A DNA stretch of 64,000 nt from Aspergillus flavus (GCF_009017415.1 NC_092404.1:992001-1056000), one strand, 5' to 3'. Positions 44,907 through 57,937 are shown, counted from the stretch's first letter. Numbers and translations are program-made. Notes: generated by a model from the letters alone, not told the origin.

Positions 44907-46790
44907 ATGGATGATCTTCGTCGGCACATCATCCCGCGAGGCTATGGGACTAATGCCACGTACGTCTACGAGTTCTCACGAGGGCTAGGTGGTGTCAATG
45001 TTCCTCGAGATGTCATTATCACGCGAATTATCTACGTCTCCGTCCTCGCCCTGGCGTTTATTGTCTTCTGCGGTCGGATCGCCCAAATAAGCCATGCTTA
45101 CCTTCGCCATATCACCTCGTTGAACTCGAGCAAAAGGCAGCAGACATACTGGAGTGTCGAAGAATCCGACACATGGACAAACATCAAGAAACATCTGCTA
45201 TATTCGCCCCTCGGTAGAAAAAGGCACAATCGAGAAATACAACTTTCTTCCGCCATAAACGTGGGTACCTTGCCGTCCAGGTTCCAAACGATCCTGATCC
45301 TATTGTATCTTGCAAGTCAAGTCGCTTATTGCACTATACTCGACTATCGCGTGAATGAGAAAAAGGCCCTTGTTGCTGAGCTTCGTGGACGATCGGGAAC
45401 GTTGGCTGTTTTGAATATGGTCCCGCTTTTCCTTCTTGCAGGTCGTAACAACCCACTGATCGCAATCCTGCACATAAGTTTCGACACATACAATTGTCTT
45501 CACCGATGGCTAGGCCGCATTGTTGTGATTGAAAGTGTGGTGCATACAGTAGCGTGGGCAGTCAATGCAGTCGATGAGGTAAGCGTCTCAGACATGCTAA
45601 AGCGCCTATGCGATACGCCTTTCTTCACTTGGGGCTTGGTTGGAACTGTTGCAATGGTCTTCCTCTTGCTTCACTCACCTTCACCGGTTCGGCATGCTTT
45701 TTATGAAACCTTCCTGCATCTCCACCAGCTTGCTGCCTTGTTGGCTTATGTTGGTGTGTGGTTTCACCTGGATCTCGATGGCCTACCTCAGAAACCATGG
45801 GCCATCGCAATTGCTGCCATCTGGATTTTCGATCGGGCAGCTAGATTTTCCAGGCTGTTGTACCTTAACATCTCGCCCAGGAAAGGGGCCACCAAACTTG
45901 TTGTCCAGGCTCTCCCTGGTGAGGCCTGCAAGGTGACGTTTCACTTGCCCAAGCACGTTCACATCAACCCCGGGAGTCACGTGTATACTTACATCCCAAG
46001 CGTCTCCCTATGGATGTCCCATCCGTTCTCGGTTGCTTGGGTTGACCCCTGCAGCTCTGTAACAAATGCAGCAGAACCGGAAAAGTTCGCCAAAAGCCAA
46101 ACATCTACCGGAAGCATGAGTCCATCACTGCTTGAGAAACAACCCGTGGTTGATTTGAACGACTACATGAGAGAAAGTCAAGAACCAACATCCGTCTCTC
46201 TTATCGTGAGTGCGCGTCAAGGTATGACGAGAAAGCTATACAACAAAGCCCTAATTGCGCCCAATCAAATACTACACCTCTCAGGATACATCGAAGGACC
46301 GTACAGATCGCACGTCTCCAACATGGGCAGCTATGGTACCGCCGTACTCTTCTCTGCTGGTGCAGGCATCACCCACCATATGCTGTACGTCCGCGACCTG
46401 ATCATCCGCGCAACCGAAGGCCGTGTAGCCACGCAAAAAGTCTACCTCATCTGGTCCGTGCGTAGCACAGAGCATCTCGCCTGGGTACAAGAGTGGATGG
46501 ATGAAATCCTCCGCCTCCCCGGCCGCCGTGACATCTTGACAATTAAGCTCTTCGTTTCGAAACCAAAGAGCAGCCGTGAGATAGTTTCACCCAGCGCCAC
46601 TGTCCAAATGTTCCCGGGTCGGTGTCGCCCTCATGTCGTTCTGGATGAGGTCATTCCCAACCGCGTCGGAGCCACCATCGTTTCCGTTTGTGGACCGGGC
46701 GCATTCGCAGACGAGGTTCGTGCTGCTGCCCGAGATAACATCGGCAAGGGCGCGGTCGTGGATTTCGTCGAGGAGGCATTCACATGGTAA
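44907..46790 (+). CDS. Ferric reductase-like transmembrane oxidoreductase
   Basis: Intronless, 627 residues. A first membrane helix (about 35-57) is followed by a basic loop and the ferric-reductase core of about six helices (about 125-310). Candidate haem ligands are His in CLHRWLGR (~199) and VVHTVAWA (~213), and in FLHLHQLAALLAYVGVWFH (~272 and ~287), the paired spacing expected for two stacked b-type haems. HPFSVAW (~370) is the FAD site (usual form HPFT/S), GAGITHHMLYVRDL (~484) the NADPH loop, and CGPGAFADEV (~594) the C-terminal NADPH motif. Members carry electrons from cytosolic NADPH across the plasma or vacuolar membrane to Fe(III) or Cu(II). No signal peptide precedes helix 1. No siderophore or iron-permease gene lies beside it, so iron context is absent here. 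Confidence 0.92.
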   Translation: MDDLRRHIIPRGYGTNATYVYEFSRGLGGVNVPRDVIITRIIYVSVLALAFIVFCGRIAQISHAYLRHITSLNSSKRQQTYWSVEESDTWTNIKKHLLYSPLGRKRHNREIQLSSAINVGTLPSRFQTILILLYLASQVAYCTILDYRVNEKKALVAELRGRSGTLAVLNMVPLFLLAGRNNPLIAILHISFDTYNCLHRWLGRIVVIESVVHTVAWAVNAVDEVSVSDMLKRLCDTPFFTWGLVGTVAMVFLLLHSPSPVRHAFYETFLHLHQLAALLAYVGVWFHLDLDGLPQKPWAIAIAAIWIFDRAARFSRLLYLNISPRKGATKLVVQALPGEACKVTFHLPKHVHINPGSHVYTYIPSVSLWMSHPFSVAWVDPCSSVTNAAEPEKFAKSQTSTGSMSPSLLEKQPVVDLNDYMRESQEPTSVSLIVSARQGMTRKLYNKALIAPNQILHLSGYIEGPYRSHVSNMGSYGTAVLFSAGAGITHHMLYVRDLIIRATEGRVATQKVYLIWSVRSTEHLAWVQEWMDEILRLPGRRDILTIKLFVSKPKSSREIVSPSATVQMFPGRCRPHVVLDEVIPNRVGATIVSVCGPGAFADEVRAAARDNIGKGAVVDFVEEAFTW

Positions 46791-47508
46791 CATTGTGTCT
46801 TCTACCTTACAACTGCTCCATATCAACATTTGTCTTCTTGTTTAAAATTTTGTCTGTAGATTAGTTTTTCCATCCTCGTAATCTCTACCCTCCTGTCTGT
46901 CTGTCTTGTACCAGAAAATCTAGGCGTTTCGGTCGTGGTCTGTACTTCCGATAGGACAATGGATGCTTCGAACATTTATTCAAGAGTTGACTCTCACCAC
47001 ATTAAAGATCCAAATACCAATCCAAGTCAAAAAGACGAAGAGAATTTGTACAGAATCTTACACATAAACACTTAAAAGAAGAGAACATATAGATTTGTGC
47101 TATATTGCATTAGGTTCAAGATGTATTGTAGCTATAGTTGCCTTCTAGACATGTATATGCAGGTCTAACAAAGAGGGGAGTAAACCACCCATATATCCGA
47201 TGAAAACAAAGAACAACGAACAATCCAAGCCCAAGGCAAGGAAATCGGATATATCGTACAAAGCCATGTACAAAGAAGCAAAAGAAAGTAACAGGAAGAT
47301 AGAGGAGAGCATCAAACGTGATATGGTATATACGTCAAATCAGAACTCATGGTTCATAACCAGAGAAACACAACAAAAACGTTGACTCTGTACATCAAGA
47401 TATCAGCAACACACTAATTATTTTATATGAGAAAGATATTTCCAGAACAAAAAGAAGAAAGATTAAAACAAGAAAGTAAAAAGAGGAACGACAATCTGGA
47501 TCCAGATT
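46791..47508. other. 3'-3' intergenic region
   Basis: 718 bp, A-rich on the plus strand after 47190; a 61-codon Lys-rich frame there is compositional. No gene seen. Confidence 0.55.
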
Positions 47509-50500
47509 TTAGTTCTTAGACCTCGAGCCCTTGGGCACACGAGCAAGCCAGTAAATGAACACCGCGGCGGCGATGTTGAAGACGATGAAGGCCCACATGA
47601 TACCGAAGTTGCGCCACCGGTCTTCGTAGTAACTGCTAACCGCAGACAAGAAGGTGTCCGTGCTCGAAATTTGGCAGAAGGAGCAGGAGTCGGTGGCATT
47701 GTCGTTTTCCAAGTAGCCGCCAAAGGATCCGATGTAATCGCTCATGTAGTCGTAGCAAGTGGTGTTGGCTGGCGGGGTGAGGTGCAGGAATTCGACCTTT
47801 TCGCAGACGGCGGTGGTGCGACCGACACCTGTTGCGAGCATTCCTGATACTAGGTATGTAAATGGGGAAACGCGGTACATGAAGATCCAGAAGCCGGGGA
47901 GGGTTTCGGGGGTGGCGAGGACACCACAGAAAATCAGACACAGAGAGAAGAGCAAGTTTGCAAGGTTACCACCTGTCTCGGCGAGCTCAATACCAGCGAT
48001 CATCATATGCGCGAAGGTGGAGGTGAATAGAAGGAAGGAGAGGATAAGAAGCCACATAAGGGCTCCACGCTCATGGACACTGTCGGTGGGTTCAGCATTG
48101 CGGTAGAGACCGATGGGGTAGTACCAGCAGACGAAGATGATGACACTCATAAGTGCATTCCAGGGGAGCTCGACCAGGATATTGGCTGTCATGAATGCTT
48201 TCCAGGAGTATGCCTTGGAAGGTCTTTCACGAGCCTCGTAGAGGGCACGTTGGGTGACGAAGTTGGGCATAATTTGTTGGACGAGGTTACCGAAGATAGT
48301 CATCAACATAAAGATACTGAACATCTGGTTTTGGAGACCCTGTCTGCTGTTTTCTGCATGGAAGAAGGAGAAACCGATGTAGAGAGACGTGAGAATACAG
48401 AGAACTGCCTTAGAGTAGATGTAGACTGGTGTCCGCCAATATTGGGAGAACACGCGGACCAGACACTCGTACAGCTGAACACTGAAGGGTGCGGCGAATT
48501 CCTTGAAGCTGCTCTCATCTCTGTGAGAAGAGTCAACTGACTTCTGCGAAAGTGTGGATTTCAGCTCTGCAAGGTGGTTGCGGACAGCTTCGCGCTCAGG
48601 GCTCTCACGCCACACGGCAGGCCAGTCAATATCACTGTGGGATCCGGGAGCGGCACCAATGACTTCGAGCATCCATTCAGCGGGGTTCGCCTCAACGGGA
48701 AGTTTCGGGGCACCGTTTCGTTCGAAATAGCTCGCGAGAGTTGATGATCTCTCTCCAATTTCACCGAAGTACACGGTCTTACCACCTTTGGCCAGGAAGA
48801 GCAGACGGTCAAAGCGCTGGAAAAGCATGGCGGAAGGCTGATGGATAGTGCAAAGAATGGCTTGACCATGCTTAGTCAGGGTATCGATAAGATCAAGAAT
48901 AGACCAGGAAGTTTGACTGTCCAGACCGGACGTGGGCTCGTCGAGGAACAGAAGCAGCTGGGGCTTGGCAGCCAATTCAACACCAATGGTTAGACGTTTC
49001 CGCTGTTCAACATTCAGACCTGTACTGAGTTAGACATGAACGGAGTTTAGGACTGCATAGAAAGCAAAAGAAATTAGGCATGAGTGACAGAAAATTACCT
49101 TCACCAGGAACACCAACGACCGCATCTGCGTACGCTTCCATCCCAAGTAGCTTAATCACCTCTTCGACATAATCGAGCTTCTCCTGACGGCTAACATGTG
49201 CAGGCTGGCGAAGGATAGCACTGAATCTCAAGGCCTCACGCACAGTGGTAGTGTGAAGGTGAAGATCTTGTTGCTGAACATAACCCGTCTTTCGCTGGAA
49301 GGATTGGTCGCGTAGGCGGCCATCGACCAGCATCTCACCAGTTACCACACCCATTGTCACACGAGTAGCAAGTACATCCAGGAGTGTTGTTTTACCAGCA
49401 CCAGACACACCCTATAGGACAGTGTAAGCAACAGAAGAAGAACATAACGAGGTCGTGATCATCAGCTTACCATGAGAGCGGTACAAGTACCAGGCTTGAC
49501 CCAGCCATCGACATGATCGAGAATGCGCCGAGGCTCGCCCTTGATCTTAATGTCGTAGCACACATCCTGCCAGTGGAAAATGGCCTCTTGCCTCTGAATC
49601 GCAGCGCCTGCGCCGTCACTGGATTCGTTCGTCTTCTCGGTGGCAGATACTTCGTTGTGGGTCTCGACATCAGCCGCACCACGAGAATAGTGACCACGGC
49701 GGAAGAGTAGAACTTCACCCTTGGACTTAGCCTCCGAAATGTACTCAGTGGCAGTCAAATAGGTGGCCAAGAAAAACACCATGAAGGCAAACATGATACC
49801 CAGATTCCTCCACTTGTGGCTCTCGTAGTATTGGAAACTCTGCTCAAGGTAGTCGTCGCCATAAACATATTCAGAACCAGCAACAGCACCGACTGTAGAG
49901 CAAATCTTATTCGCCAGAGAAGCACCTTCATAATTTGGAATAAGCTCTGCGGAGGAGCATTTCCATTTGGTGTTGTGAAATTCATTGACCATCAAACTTT
50001 CGAATCCATAGGCAATCGGATCAAGGTAGTTCATCCATCGCGACCAGCCAAGCATGTTCCGAGTGGGGATGGTGAAACCGGTATAGATAACCAAACCCAG
50101 AATAAGGATGGCGGCAGGCACCAAAGCTTGAGAGAGGGTTCTGGACGAAGCGGCTATCGTACGGAAAAGCATGGACATGGTCATAGTAGTCACAAAAGTA
50201 AACAGAAGGAACACGAAGAATGGACCTGGCTCACGGCGAAGATTCGTCATGAAATAAAGGGTAATATTAAATATTATTGCATTCGTGATCTTGTAGGGCA
50301 TGTCACAAAGCATAGACGCGATGGCTTCAGCGAACGGATGATACATTGCGTAACGGGCCTGTTTTTCGACAATGGGACGTTGAGCGTATAGAGTCAAAAT
50401 CTATGCAGTGAACTAATTAGTGTTGTCTTTGAAGTAACGGGGAGAAGAACTGCACATACCTCGAGCGCACTGGAAAATGCGTTAAGCAACACGGCAAAGA

Positions 50501-52303
50501 AAAGTAAGGCGCCACGAGAATAGAAACTTGACGTATCATGCTGCAAATTGTAGAAGACACTTCCAATGATCAAGGCCATAATGAAATTTCCAATCAATTG
50601 ACTCATGGTCAAACTGGAATCACCCTTCAGACGTTGAAATCCGCGGATCATGCAGAGTCTGACCTGTTCGTAGATGGAGACTGTATACGGAGACCCCACG
50701 CGCCTGCAGGAATATAATATTAGCACCCAATGGGGTTTCTAGCATCTTGCCAATGAACTTACTGGTTCTTCGCCTGCATTGCTCTGCGGGACTCGACGAA
50801 TTTCTGAACGGATTCACCACCCAAGGGGAATTCCCGGTTGTATTCTTCGATTTCCCTTATCAATTTCGCGTATGCCTCGCTGTTCTTCCAGGCAGCAGCG
50901 AATTCATCGGGTGTTCGTGGAACCTTGCCCTCGTAGCCCTTCTTCACAATACGCTCAGATGGACTAGTAAGGGAGGTAAGGAAATCGGCAGTCGTTTGAC
51001 GCTCTGGACACTCGAATCCCATGGTGGTGAAGAACTCCTTTGCTTCATCTGTGCGACCAAAGTAGATCTGTCTGCCTTCATACAATACAGTCACCTTGTC
51101 AAAAACATCGTAAGCACTCTGAGAAGCCTGGTAGATGGCCACAGCGACTGTGGCACCAGCATATTTTGTCATCAGATTCAGGGTCTTGCAGAACTCCAAG
51201 GCGTTTGCACTATCCAGACCACGGGTACTGTTATCCCAACACTGGAGAGGACTGCCGCTGAGAGTTGCCTCTGCAATACTGACACGCTTCCGTTCACCAC
51301 CACTGACACCGCGGACAAAGTCATTACCAACTCTTGTGTTAATGGTATGCGTGAGACCAAGCATGGCCATCACAACATCGCGCATATGGGTGGCGTATTG
51401 CTCTCGAGAGACACCGGGGAATCGATTCCGTGGACAACGAGTAAGTGCAGCAAACTTTAGGGTGTCACCAACCGACAGCTGAGGAAAGTGAACATCGGTT
51501 TCGGCGTTATAGATAGCTTCACCACGGAATTGTCTCCGCATTTGTTTGGCGGGAATACCCTGGTAGTTCAAGTCGGATTTATCGTCCATATAGATACCGT
51601 TCATCTCACCAGCGAGTGTTTTCAAAAAGGTGGAGCATCCACTTTTGCATTAATTAGCATGTTGCATTCCCGCCAGCAATGAAGCGAATCCTTACCTTCC
51701 AGGTCGTCCCAGCACGACAAGCATCTCACCGCTCTTCACGAGGCCGTCAAAGTCGCGCAGAATCTGAATCTTCTGCTTACCGGTGCCAGTGACCGCACGG
51801 AACAGGGCACCGACTTGAAGGACCATATTGAACACATCCTTCTGGTAATCCGTCGGGCTTCCATAACCGTGAACACTAAGGTTGCGGAACGAGACACCGG
51901 CTTCACGTCTGGGGTGTCTTTCCGGATCACGAGATGTAAGGGCTAACAAGTTCTTCATCCAGTTCTTTGCCTTGAAGTTAGGGCCGAGAGGGTTTAGAGT
52001 GGAATCCTCCTTGGTTTCCAGGAATGGGTTCTCCGCATTCTGGCTGACGGAGAACCTCGTCGATTGGCGGGTCAGTTGCTGTGCCAGGCGGGTGACCTCT
52101 GCTTCTGCGATCTGCTCATCGTATTTGGATTCATCTTTGCCTAGTTTGTCCAAGGCGGTATCAGACGTTCTTGCGCTGTCGTTTCCCTCGAAGATAGGCA
52201 TTGGCTCCCCTCCGCTCACAGGAGCTGCGCCCTCGGCATCACCTTGAGCGCCGACTGCTCGGGCGGGGTTGAGATTAGGGTTTATTGTCCCCAGAAGAGA
52301 CAT
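47509..52303 (-). CDS. PDR-type ABC multidrug transporter (ABC-G, full-length)
   Basis: Six exons: 52303-51696, 51641-50763, 50703-50460, 50400-49471, 49411-49099 and 49019-47509; introns 54, 59, 59, 59 and 79 bp. The product has 1494 residues, the normal length for Pdr5/Cdr1-like pumps. Order is NBD1-TMD1-NBD2-TMD2. NBD1 has the degenerate Walker [13 protein letters not shown] (split by intron 1, Cys for Lys at the usual position), signature [10 protein letters not shown] and [15 protein letters not shown]2 has canonical [12 protein letters not shown] (from ~888), the degenerate signature [15 protein letters not shown], and [12 protein letters not shown]. This asymmetry is typical of the family. 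TMD2 carries a Cys-rich extracellular loop before the last helix. Such pumps export azoles and other hydrophobic compounds at the plasma membrane; the N-terminal [10 protein letters not shown] resembles Aspergillus Cdr1B/AbcC-type pumps, which I state as an impression. Confidence 0.95.
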
Positions 52304-53114
52304 GGTGGTTGGAAGGTAGAGATGTCCAGTCTCGAGGTAGTATTAAGAGGTACTAGAAAGGGAAAGCAAAAGACCGTGCGGGGGTATAAGGGGTATATAT
52401 TAGTATATAGTAGATATTATTACAAGTGTTCGTCCATGTGTTCAGATCTGTAAAAGAAAAGAACGTAGATAATCAGGGGGGAGAACGAAGAGGGGGCCAT
52501 CTAATAATAAAGGTCCCAATGACACCCCCCGGTATTTAGATTCTAACGCCTCCATACTAGCTACGGCAAACTCCGTATTAGTTTCTTATTTCCATGCCAG
52601 GCTAAAAGGGAATATAATAAAAAATCTAGGAAGATCAAAGTCTGGGCCACTCGTCAATTTTAACTCCAACGAATGAGAATGAAGAGTTAAACGAACAAGC
52701 GAATCGGGTCCTGGAAATTCAGGCGTCCGGACCCATCGACAATACGGCAGACCCGAATAATTCTCTCCCGTTGCGTACAGTACACCCGGGTCACAGGGTA
52801 AGCGAATCCCGTTCTCATTCTGGCAAGTAAAGCACAGCTCCAGGCTCCTCTTGACGTTTACGGGTCTTGTCCCTGGGAAAGCTACCTACGAGCTTTTCCG
52901 CTTAAGGCTGACTCGATCCATGTGTCTGAGAACAGATTGCCTAATGACTCATGTTTACTCCGTAGGCAGTCATCAATAGTCATCATCGACTCCCGGGAGC
53001 ACCTTAAAGGTTATAACTTATCCTACGCAGTTTATTGGCGATCCCGTATATGTCGGACAACACATCGGGTAGAAGCACAATATCAAAGTTACATTGTGTT
53101 ACACCAACATTGAT

Positions 53115-53129
53115 CACAATTGAATTGTG
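53115..53129. repeat. 15 bp palindrome CACAATT-G-AATTGTG
   Basis: Perfect 7 bp inverted repeat around one base, in a stretch where CACAA/TTGTG words recur (about 53090-53165). No gene lies close; function unknown. Confidence 0.6.
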
Positions 53130-54935
53130 CCTCGGAAGCAACACAAAAAGAACACGGTTGTGTTACTTAATAGGGTTGCGCAATGAGCTTAATATGACCG
53201 TTAGTCGAGAAGACCTTGAATGTGGAACGCCTCGTAAGATTCGTATTCCCGTATACTATAAGTACAACATAGCCAAGAAAGGCAAATGATGGCCAGAAAA
53301 TTCTCCGTTGCATTCGCAAAACGTGGTCATAGAGATTTTCTGAGCCTGAAACCTGGTGCATTGACCTTAATGAGTTTAGTCCCGGTAGTGAGTGGGGCGG
53401 AAACTACGAAATCCGAAATCCGGGTTCTTCGCCTCTTCGCCTCCTTTTACGGTACAGTATCGGGTGTGCCAGATCCGAGATCCTTCAGCGCCGCAAATGT
53501 ATAATTATCTTATTCTAGCTGCGTTTCAGCAGTTGCCCCTTTCGGACGGCTGAGGTAAGCCCCGATAACCTAAAGATGATGTTTACATCTTATCTATCCA
53601 CTGATACATCTGTATGTATGCACTCTCTCCACCGAACCCCGATGTTTTCCTGTCAACGGAGGATATATCCCCCACATATGTATGTCTCTGACCCTCATGA
53701 CCGCGGTTGAACGGATAACGTTCAGACAGATCAGATCATCCGAACCTTTTTTAAAGTTGGATCGGAACATGGCCATGACGCACCTACCTAGATCTGGATA
53801 CTAAGAACGCCTTGGCTGACCACAATGCCGGATTGTTCCCTCAATCACAGCTGTGTAAGCTTATAATCTGGAGATAGAGCGGAGTCAAGGCATCCAATGT
53901 GCACTATGGTCTACGTATCAACTTGGTGCCTAACCGATGTTACATAATAGAGATCAGGCTTAGACCACGATTGCGCTTATCCAGAGTCCAGAAGCTCTGT
54001 ATTTCGGGATCTGTCATATTCGGGCCTTGCTGGTTACACTACCAACTGGTATACATCACAATAGTGTAAACATATCATCTTGATACATATAACGGCAGTA
54101 GTGGCACAGGTTAAGCGTTGATATACAGGGTATATACTTGATACAAGTGGAGGCCTCGGGATCTCCCAGGCACAGTAGGAATAAAACTAGTTGGATGTAA
54201 ACCACGGCTATTGAGCTGCTATATTACGTAGACATATACCGAGAATTCAAGAATTTTGATAAGGCTTGCTTGCCCCTTGTGACCTGCTGGAGACTGGTGT
54301 ACTCGGTAGGGTTGAGGGGAATCCTCGGGTTGAACTAAGGCCCGTCCCGTCTACCAAGTAGTACTCCGATTTTACCCTATTCAGTCCAGCGCGCCAAGTT
54401 ATCAAGGGTATTACTACGGCCACTCGACTCACCGCAAGACAGAGTTTTCTGTGGCGATGTCTTGCCGGTTACGCAGCTCTAGACATTCTGATGGGTTCAT
54501 TTCAACACAACAATAGTCCTGTTTGCTAGTCCTTTGTTTTGGTAGATCGCCGCTCTACACCTTGTATGGTTGCCGGAGCAGTTCATCTAAGAAAATTGCT
54601 GACAGCCAAGGCTGTTGCACATCACGTTATCTCTGCGGGCAAAAAGACCTTGTCTCTATTGAAAGGATTGATGGGGCGTACCTATAGTTGGTATCGGCAA
54701 CTCAGTTGGTTGGTTTCTAAAGTCTTCTTAATAGTAGTATGGTATATAATGTGATTTCCATATGAATGCCGTATACTCCGTAGTAGTTATTAAATATATT
54801 TTGTAGACCCTGCACGATAGCGATATGAAAATCACGCCATCAACAGCCCACCATTTCGGCAAAAGGTCCATGTAGTCTTCCAGGGCTATAGATTAAGGTC
54901 CTACAGCAGGCATATCAACCTTACTTTTCTCTGTG

Positions 54936-55187
54936 TCAGAGTGAGATTATTTTATTTACTAACTTAGGAATCACTCGAACAGCTGGTATGCCTGTATCAA
55001 TAACGCCGACACGCTTGTAGTGCAACATGCTAATAGTACGATCCACCTCACTGCCTCCTTTCACAGTATAGTCCCGATGCGACGTAAGGAAGTTCTGTCT
55101 ATGGAATGTGTCAAAGCCACAGAGTTCAACACAAGGATGATAGTGGTGAATTTTGGCGGTAATAGACTGAGAGCCACCACTTAGGGG
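54936..55187 (-). pseudogene. Possible decayed protein-coding fragment (subtilase-like text)
   Basis: Open for 83 codons between two stops, without an early ATG. The translation includes CVELCGFDTFHRQNF and, near the end, KRVGVIDTGIPA. The latter resembles the V-x-V-I/L-D-T-G-I stretch around the catalytic Asp of fungal subtilisin-like domains. Nothing recognisable joins it on either side, and no other catalytic motif is found nearby. It could be an exon relic or chance. Low confidence. Confidence 0.2.
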
Positions 55188-55566
55188 TCAATGCTAGGTT
55201 ATCGTAGTGTCACTCTAGGACTGCCGTTGCATGCAGGTGCGAAGCACGGCCAAATCCTTAAGTGACCACTTTGGCGCAATGTGATACGCATGCTCCCGAG
55301 GCTCCTATCCACAGGAAAATATATACTTGGTATATACCTAGTGAAACAAACAGGCCAAGCTTTCAGCGTCACTTATCAACCCAAAGAATCCTCAAGTTAT
55401 TCATGATCTACAAATGTAGGGAGCACCGTCAATTCGACGTACCCGGTATTATTCGTGGTCATTATCGTATCAAATTTGAAAGAAACTAGTTAGACAAATC
55501 TAGTTTGACTCCATAAAAAGCCCTCGGTTAGTATGTATATATTACTAGTACAGCCCACAGTGAAAC

Positions 55567-57170
55567 CTAGGACTCTTCCTCTTCCTCCTCATCACTTTCG
55601 TCGTCGATCGGTTCGACAAGGAGATTGCCTCCTCGACCGATCTTCTCCCGGATAGTCCCTCCGGCACTAACTTCATATACAGCCCGGGGCATAGGGGAAA
55701 CGAGTCGAAACCCGTACTGGTGCTCAAACCCATCTGGTTTCTCAACATCCGTGGGTTTCTCGTGCGACTCTTGTAGGATATCATAGCACTCAACGTATGC
55801 ATACAGCTCTTCAAGGTCAGCTTCTGGCGCGAACTTCCGAATCACACGCTCGCCCGAAGGCAGTCGAATGCTAACACGAACGGCATCTTTGACATCCGCG
55901 CTCGGTTCGTCGGGGATAGCCTGTACCCGCCAACGCTTCCACTGCTCAAGATCGTGGAGCCGCTTCTCCTCCGCGGCCTGGCGCTCAGCAGCCTCTTGTT
56001 CCTCCCGTTGTCTAGCAGCCTCGGCTTCCCGTCTTTGTCTCGCTCGCTCTCGGTCAATGGCTAATGAACGCTCGTAGGCGGAGTCTTGCTGTTCCCGTAG
56101 ACTGCGGGAGGCCTGCTGCTCGGCCCGAGCGGCCCCGATCCTCTCTAGAGGCTCCTTGTGCTGTGAGATGGCGGTTCGGAGTTTCTCAATAAATTCTGAT
56201 GGTGAAGTAGTTCCGGATATTCTAGAGACGACGGACATGGCCGTCGATGATACATTGGGAGTGTGAACAATGGCAGCTGCGAAGGGGAACTTGGTGCATC
56301 GAAGAGAGTTGGCAACCTGATATGCCTCCGAATCCTGCACATTGCCTCCCCAAACAATGATGTTGTTCTGCGGGTCATTGACAAAGTCTATGACCTCCCG
56401 GGACAAGAGGGTATCCCGGACCCAACCGTTCGTGTCATCATGTTCAGGAGCCAGGAGAACCACGAGAAGAAATTTGAGGTCCCGGTGCGCTTTTTCTAGG
56501 GCCATATTGTATCCATTTTCCAAGAAAGGCAGCGTGTTGGTACCATATTCCTCCTCAAACTCTCGAATGAACCTGGCAGCTGTGTCTTTGGGTCCCAGTG
56601 GCCGGCGTCCATTCGTGTTCAGTCGTGTACCATGAAGAGCTGAGCTTGCTGTTGTATTGAAGAAACGGGGAAGGAAAGGGAATAGTGCTCCAAAGAGGCG
56701 GAAGGAACTGTAAAGTAATCGGTATAGAAGGTTGATTGGGGTAAATAGAAGAGCTAGTAGTAAAGGCGGACGATAAACCGGTTGTCCTTCTGGTTGAGTC
56801 TCAACTCGGGGAGCAGGATCGGCGGCACGCACAGCCGAGGAGAAGTTTGCGGTGAGGTCATCTGTCATGAGATTTTGGGTTTGACGATTAGGTCGAGGAG
56901 GAGGGGTATTGAGAGCTGCACGGGCTTCTTCGACAGGGTCTGGGCCTTCCCCATCGAAAAACTTGGAGATAGCGATCTTCGATTTGATCTGTTAGCCGCA
57001 GCCTATCACTCAATCGACTATGAGATCTGCCATACCTGTACATTCCATTGGGAACGGCGCAACAAAGGAATAGCTTCCGACGGCTCCTGACCTGTTACAG
57101 CTATATAGGTGTCTAGAGCAGACCTTTCGCTGTCGGAGAGCTGGGAAATATCAAGCTCCGAGGAGGACAT
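55567..57170 (-). CDS. UBX domain protein, Ubx2/FAF2-like (ER-associated degradation)
   Basis: Two exons, 57170-57036 and 56988-55567, with a 47 bp intron; 518 residues. Residues 1-50 are a UBA-type three-helix domain (QLSDSERSALDTYIAVTGQEPSEAIPLLRRSQWNVQ). A hydrophobic hairpin (about 119-155, PPLLLALLFTPINLLYRLL...) would insert into the ER membrane or a lipid droplet. A thioredoxin-like UAS domain spans about 180-320. A Glu/Arg/Gln/Ala-rich coiled coil follows (about 325-395), then the UBX domain (about 405-500; VSIRLPSGERVIRKF...YGFRLVSPMPRAVYE) and an acidic tail. This order is that of yeast Ubx2 and human FAF2/UBXD8, which recruit Cdc48/p97 to the ER for degradation of misfolded proteins and lipid-droplet control. 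The usual Phe-Pro-Arg loop reads SPMPR here. Confidence 0.93.
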
Positions 57171-57937
57171 TGTCAATCAATGGCTCGATCCATACAAATT
57201 GGGAAAAGGAATCGCTGTCGCGAGAGGCTCGTCGGGATCAACGGAGAGGTAGCTAATGGCGTGGACCGTCGTTAAACGTAACGCAGTGAATAAGCACGAG
57301 GATATTTTGAGTAGAGATTGAAAGACTCTTCAGATCACAAAGCGCCAGTGAGCCCAAAGATGTAAGAATTACCAAGGTAGTGACGAGTGGTCAACGTCGA
57401 TAAACTTAGCTGTCCTCTAACTAGAGCTCCGTCATCGCTGCCTCGAGTTTAGCGGTAGACGCGCGCTTGGTGACAGCACGTGGTCCGTGCACAGGCCATT
57501 CCGGAGTTGGACACTCACAGACCATCTCATTCCATTCCCTCTCTCGCCTTCCCCTCTCCCCGCGGGCCCTTTTATCCCCATGTCGCCTCGCGAAACCCTC
57601 TTCAACCCATCCGTGGCATGAAGACGGCGGTATGTTCCTAGTCTTCGGGTGGTGATTCATCGGTTCTTTTTGTTAGATTGTATATTCTCTCGCGTTGAGG
57701 GCGGCGCAATTTGGAAATACATACGTATCCGTCTTTGGCTTCTTGCGAATTGCCCTAGCAAAACCCTTTGTTCAAGGGCGTGACGCAAGTGTCACCCACT
57801 GGTTGGATTAGGCAGAATTCATTCAGTAGAGGAATGTGGTTTCCTCTAGATATACTCGGTCGTCCGGTTTTTCTTTGTTCTGAGTCAATGGATATCGTTT
57901 TACGTTAATCCCCCACCGAATCGTGGATTGAGATACA
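57171..57937. other. Divergent promoter region between UBX gene and PAN3
   Basis: 767 bp. Frames of 62-79 codons on opposite strands at 57421-57660 overlap each other and look fortuitous. No gene called. Confidence 0.55.

Larger units (their letters stand above)
52304..55566. other. Gene-poor region, possibly with decayed sequence
   Basis: 3.3 kb between the ABC pump start and the UBX gene stop. AT-rich patches, a 15 bp palindrome (53115-53129), two TACTCCGTA words (52956-52964, 54774-54782) and an open stretch resembling part of a subtilase-like protein (54936-55187). No intact gene seen. The first ~700 bp presumably hold the pump promoter and leader. Confidence 0.5.
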
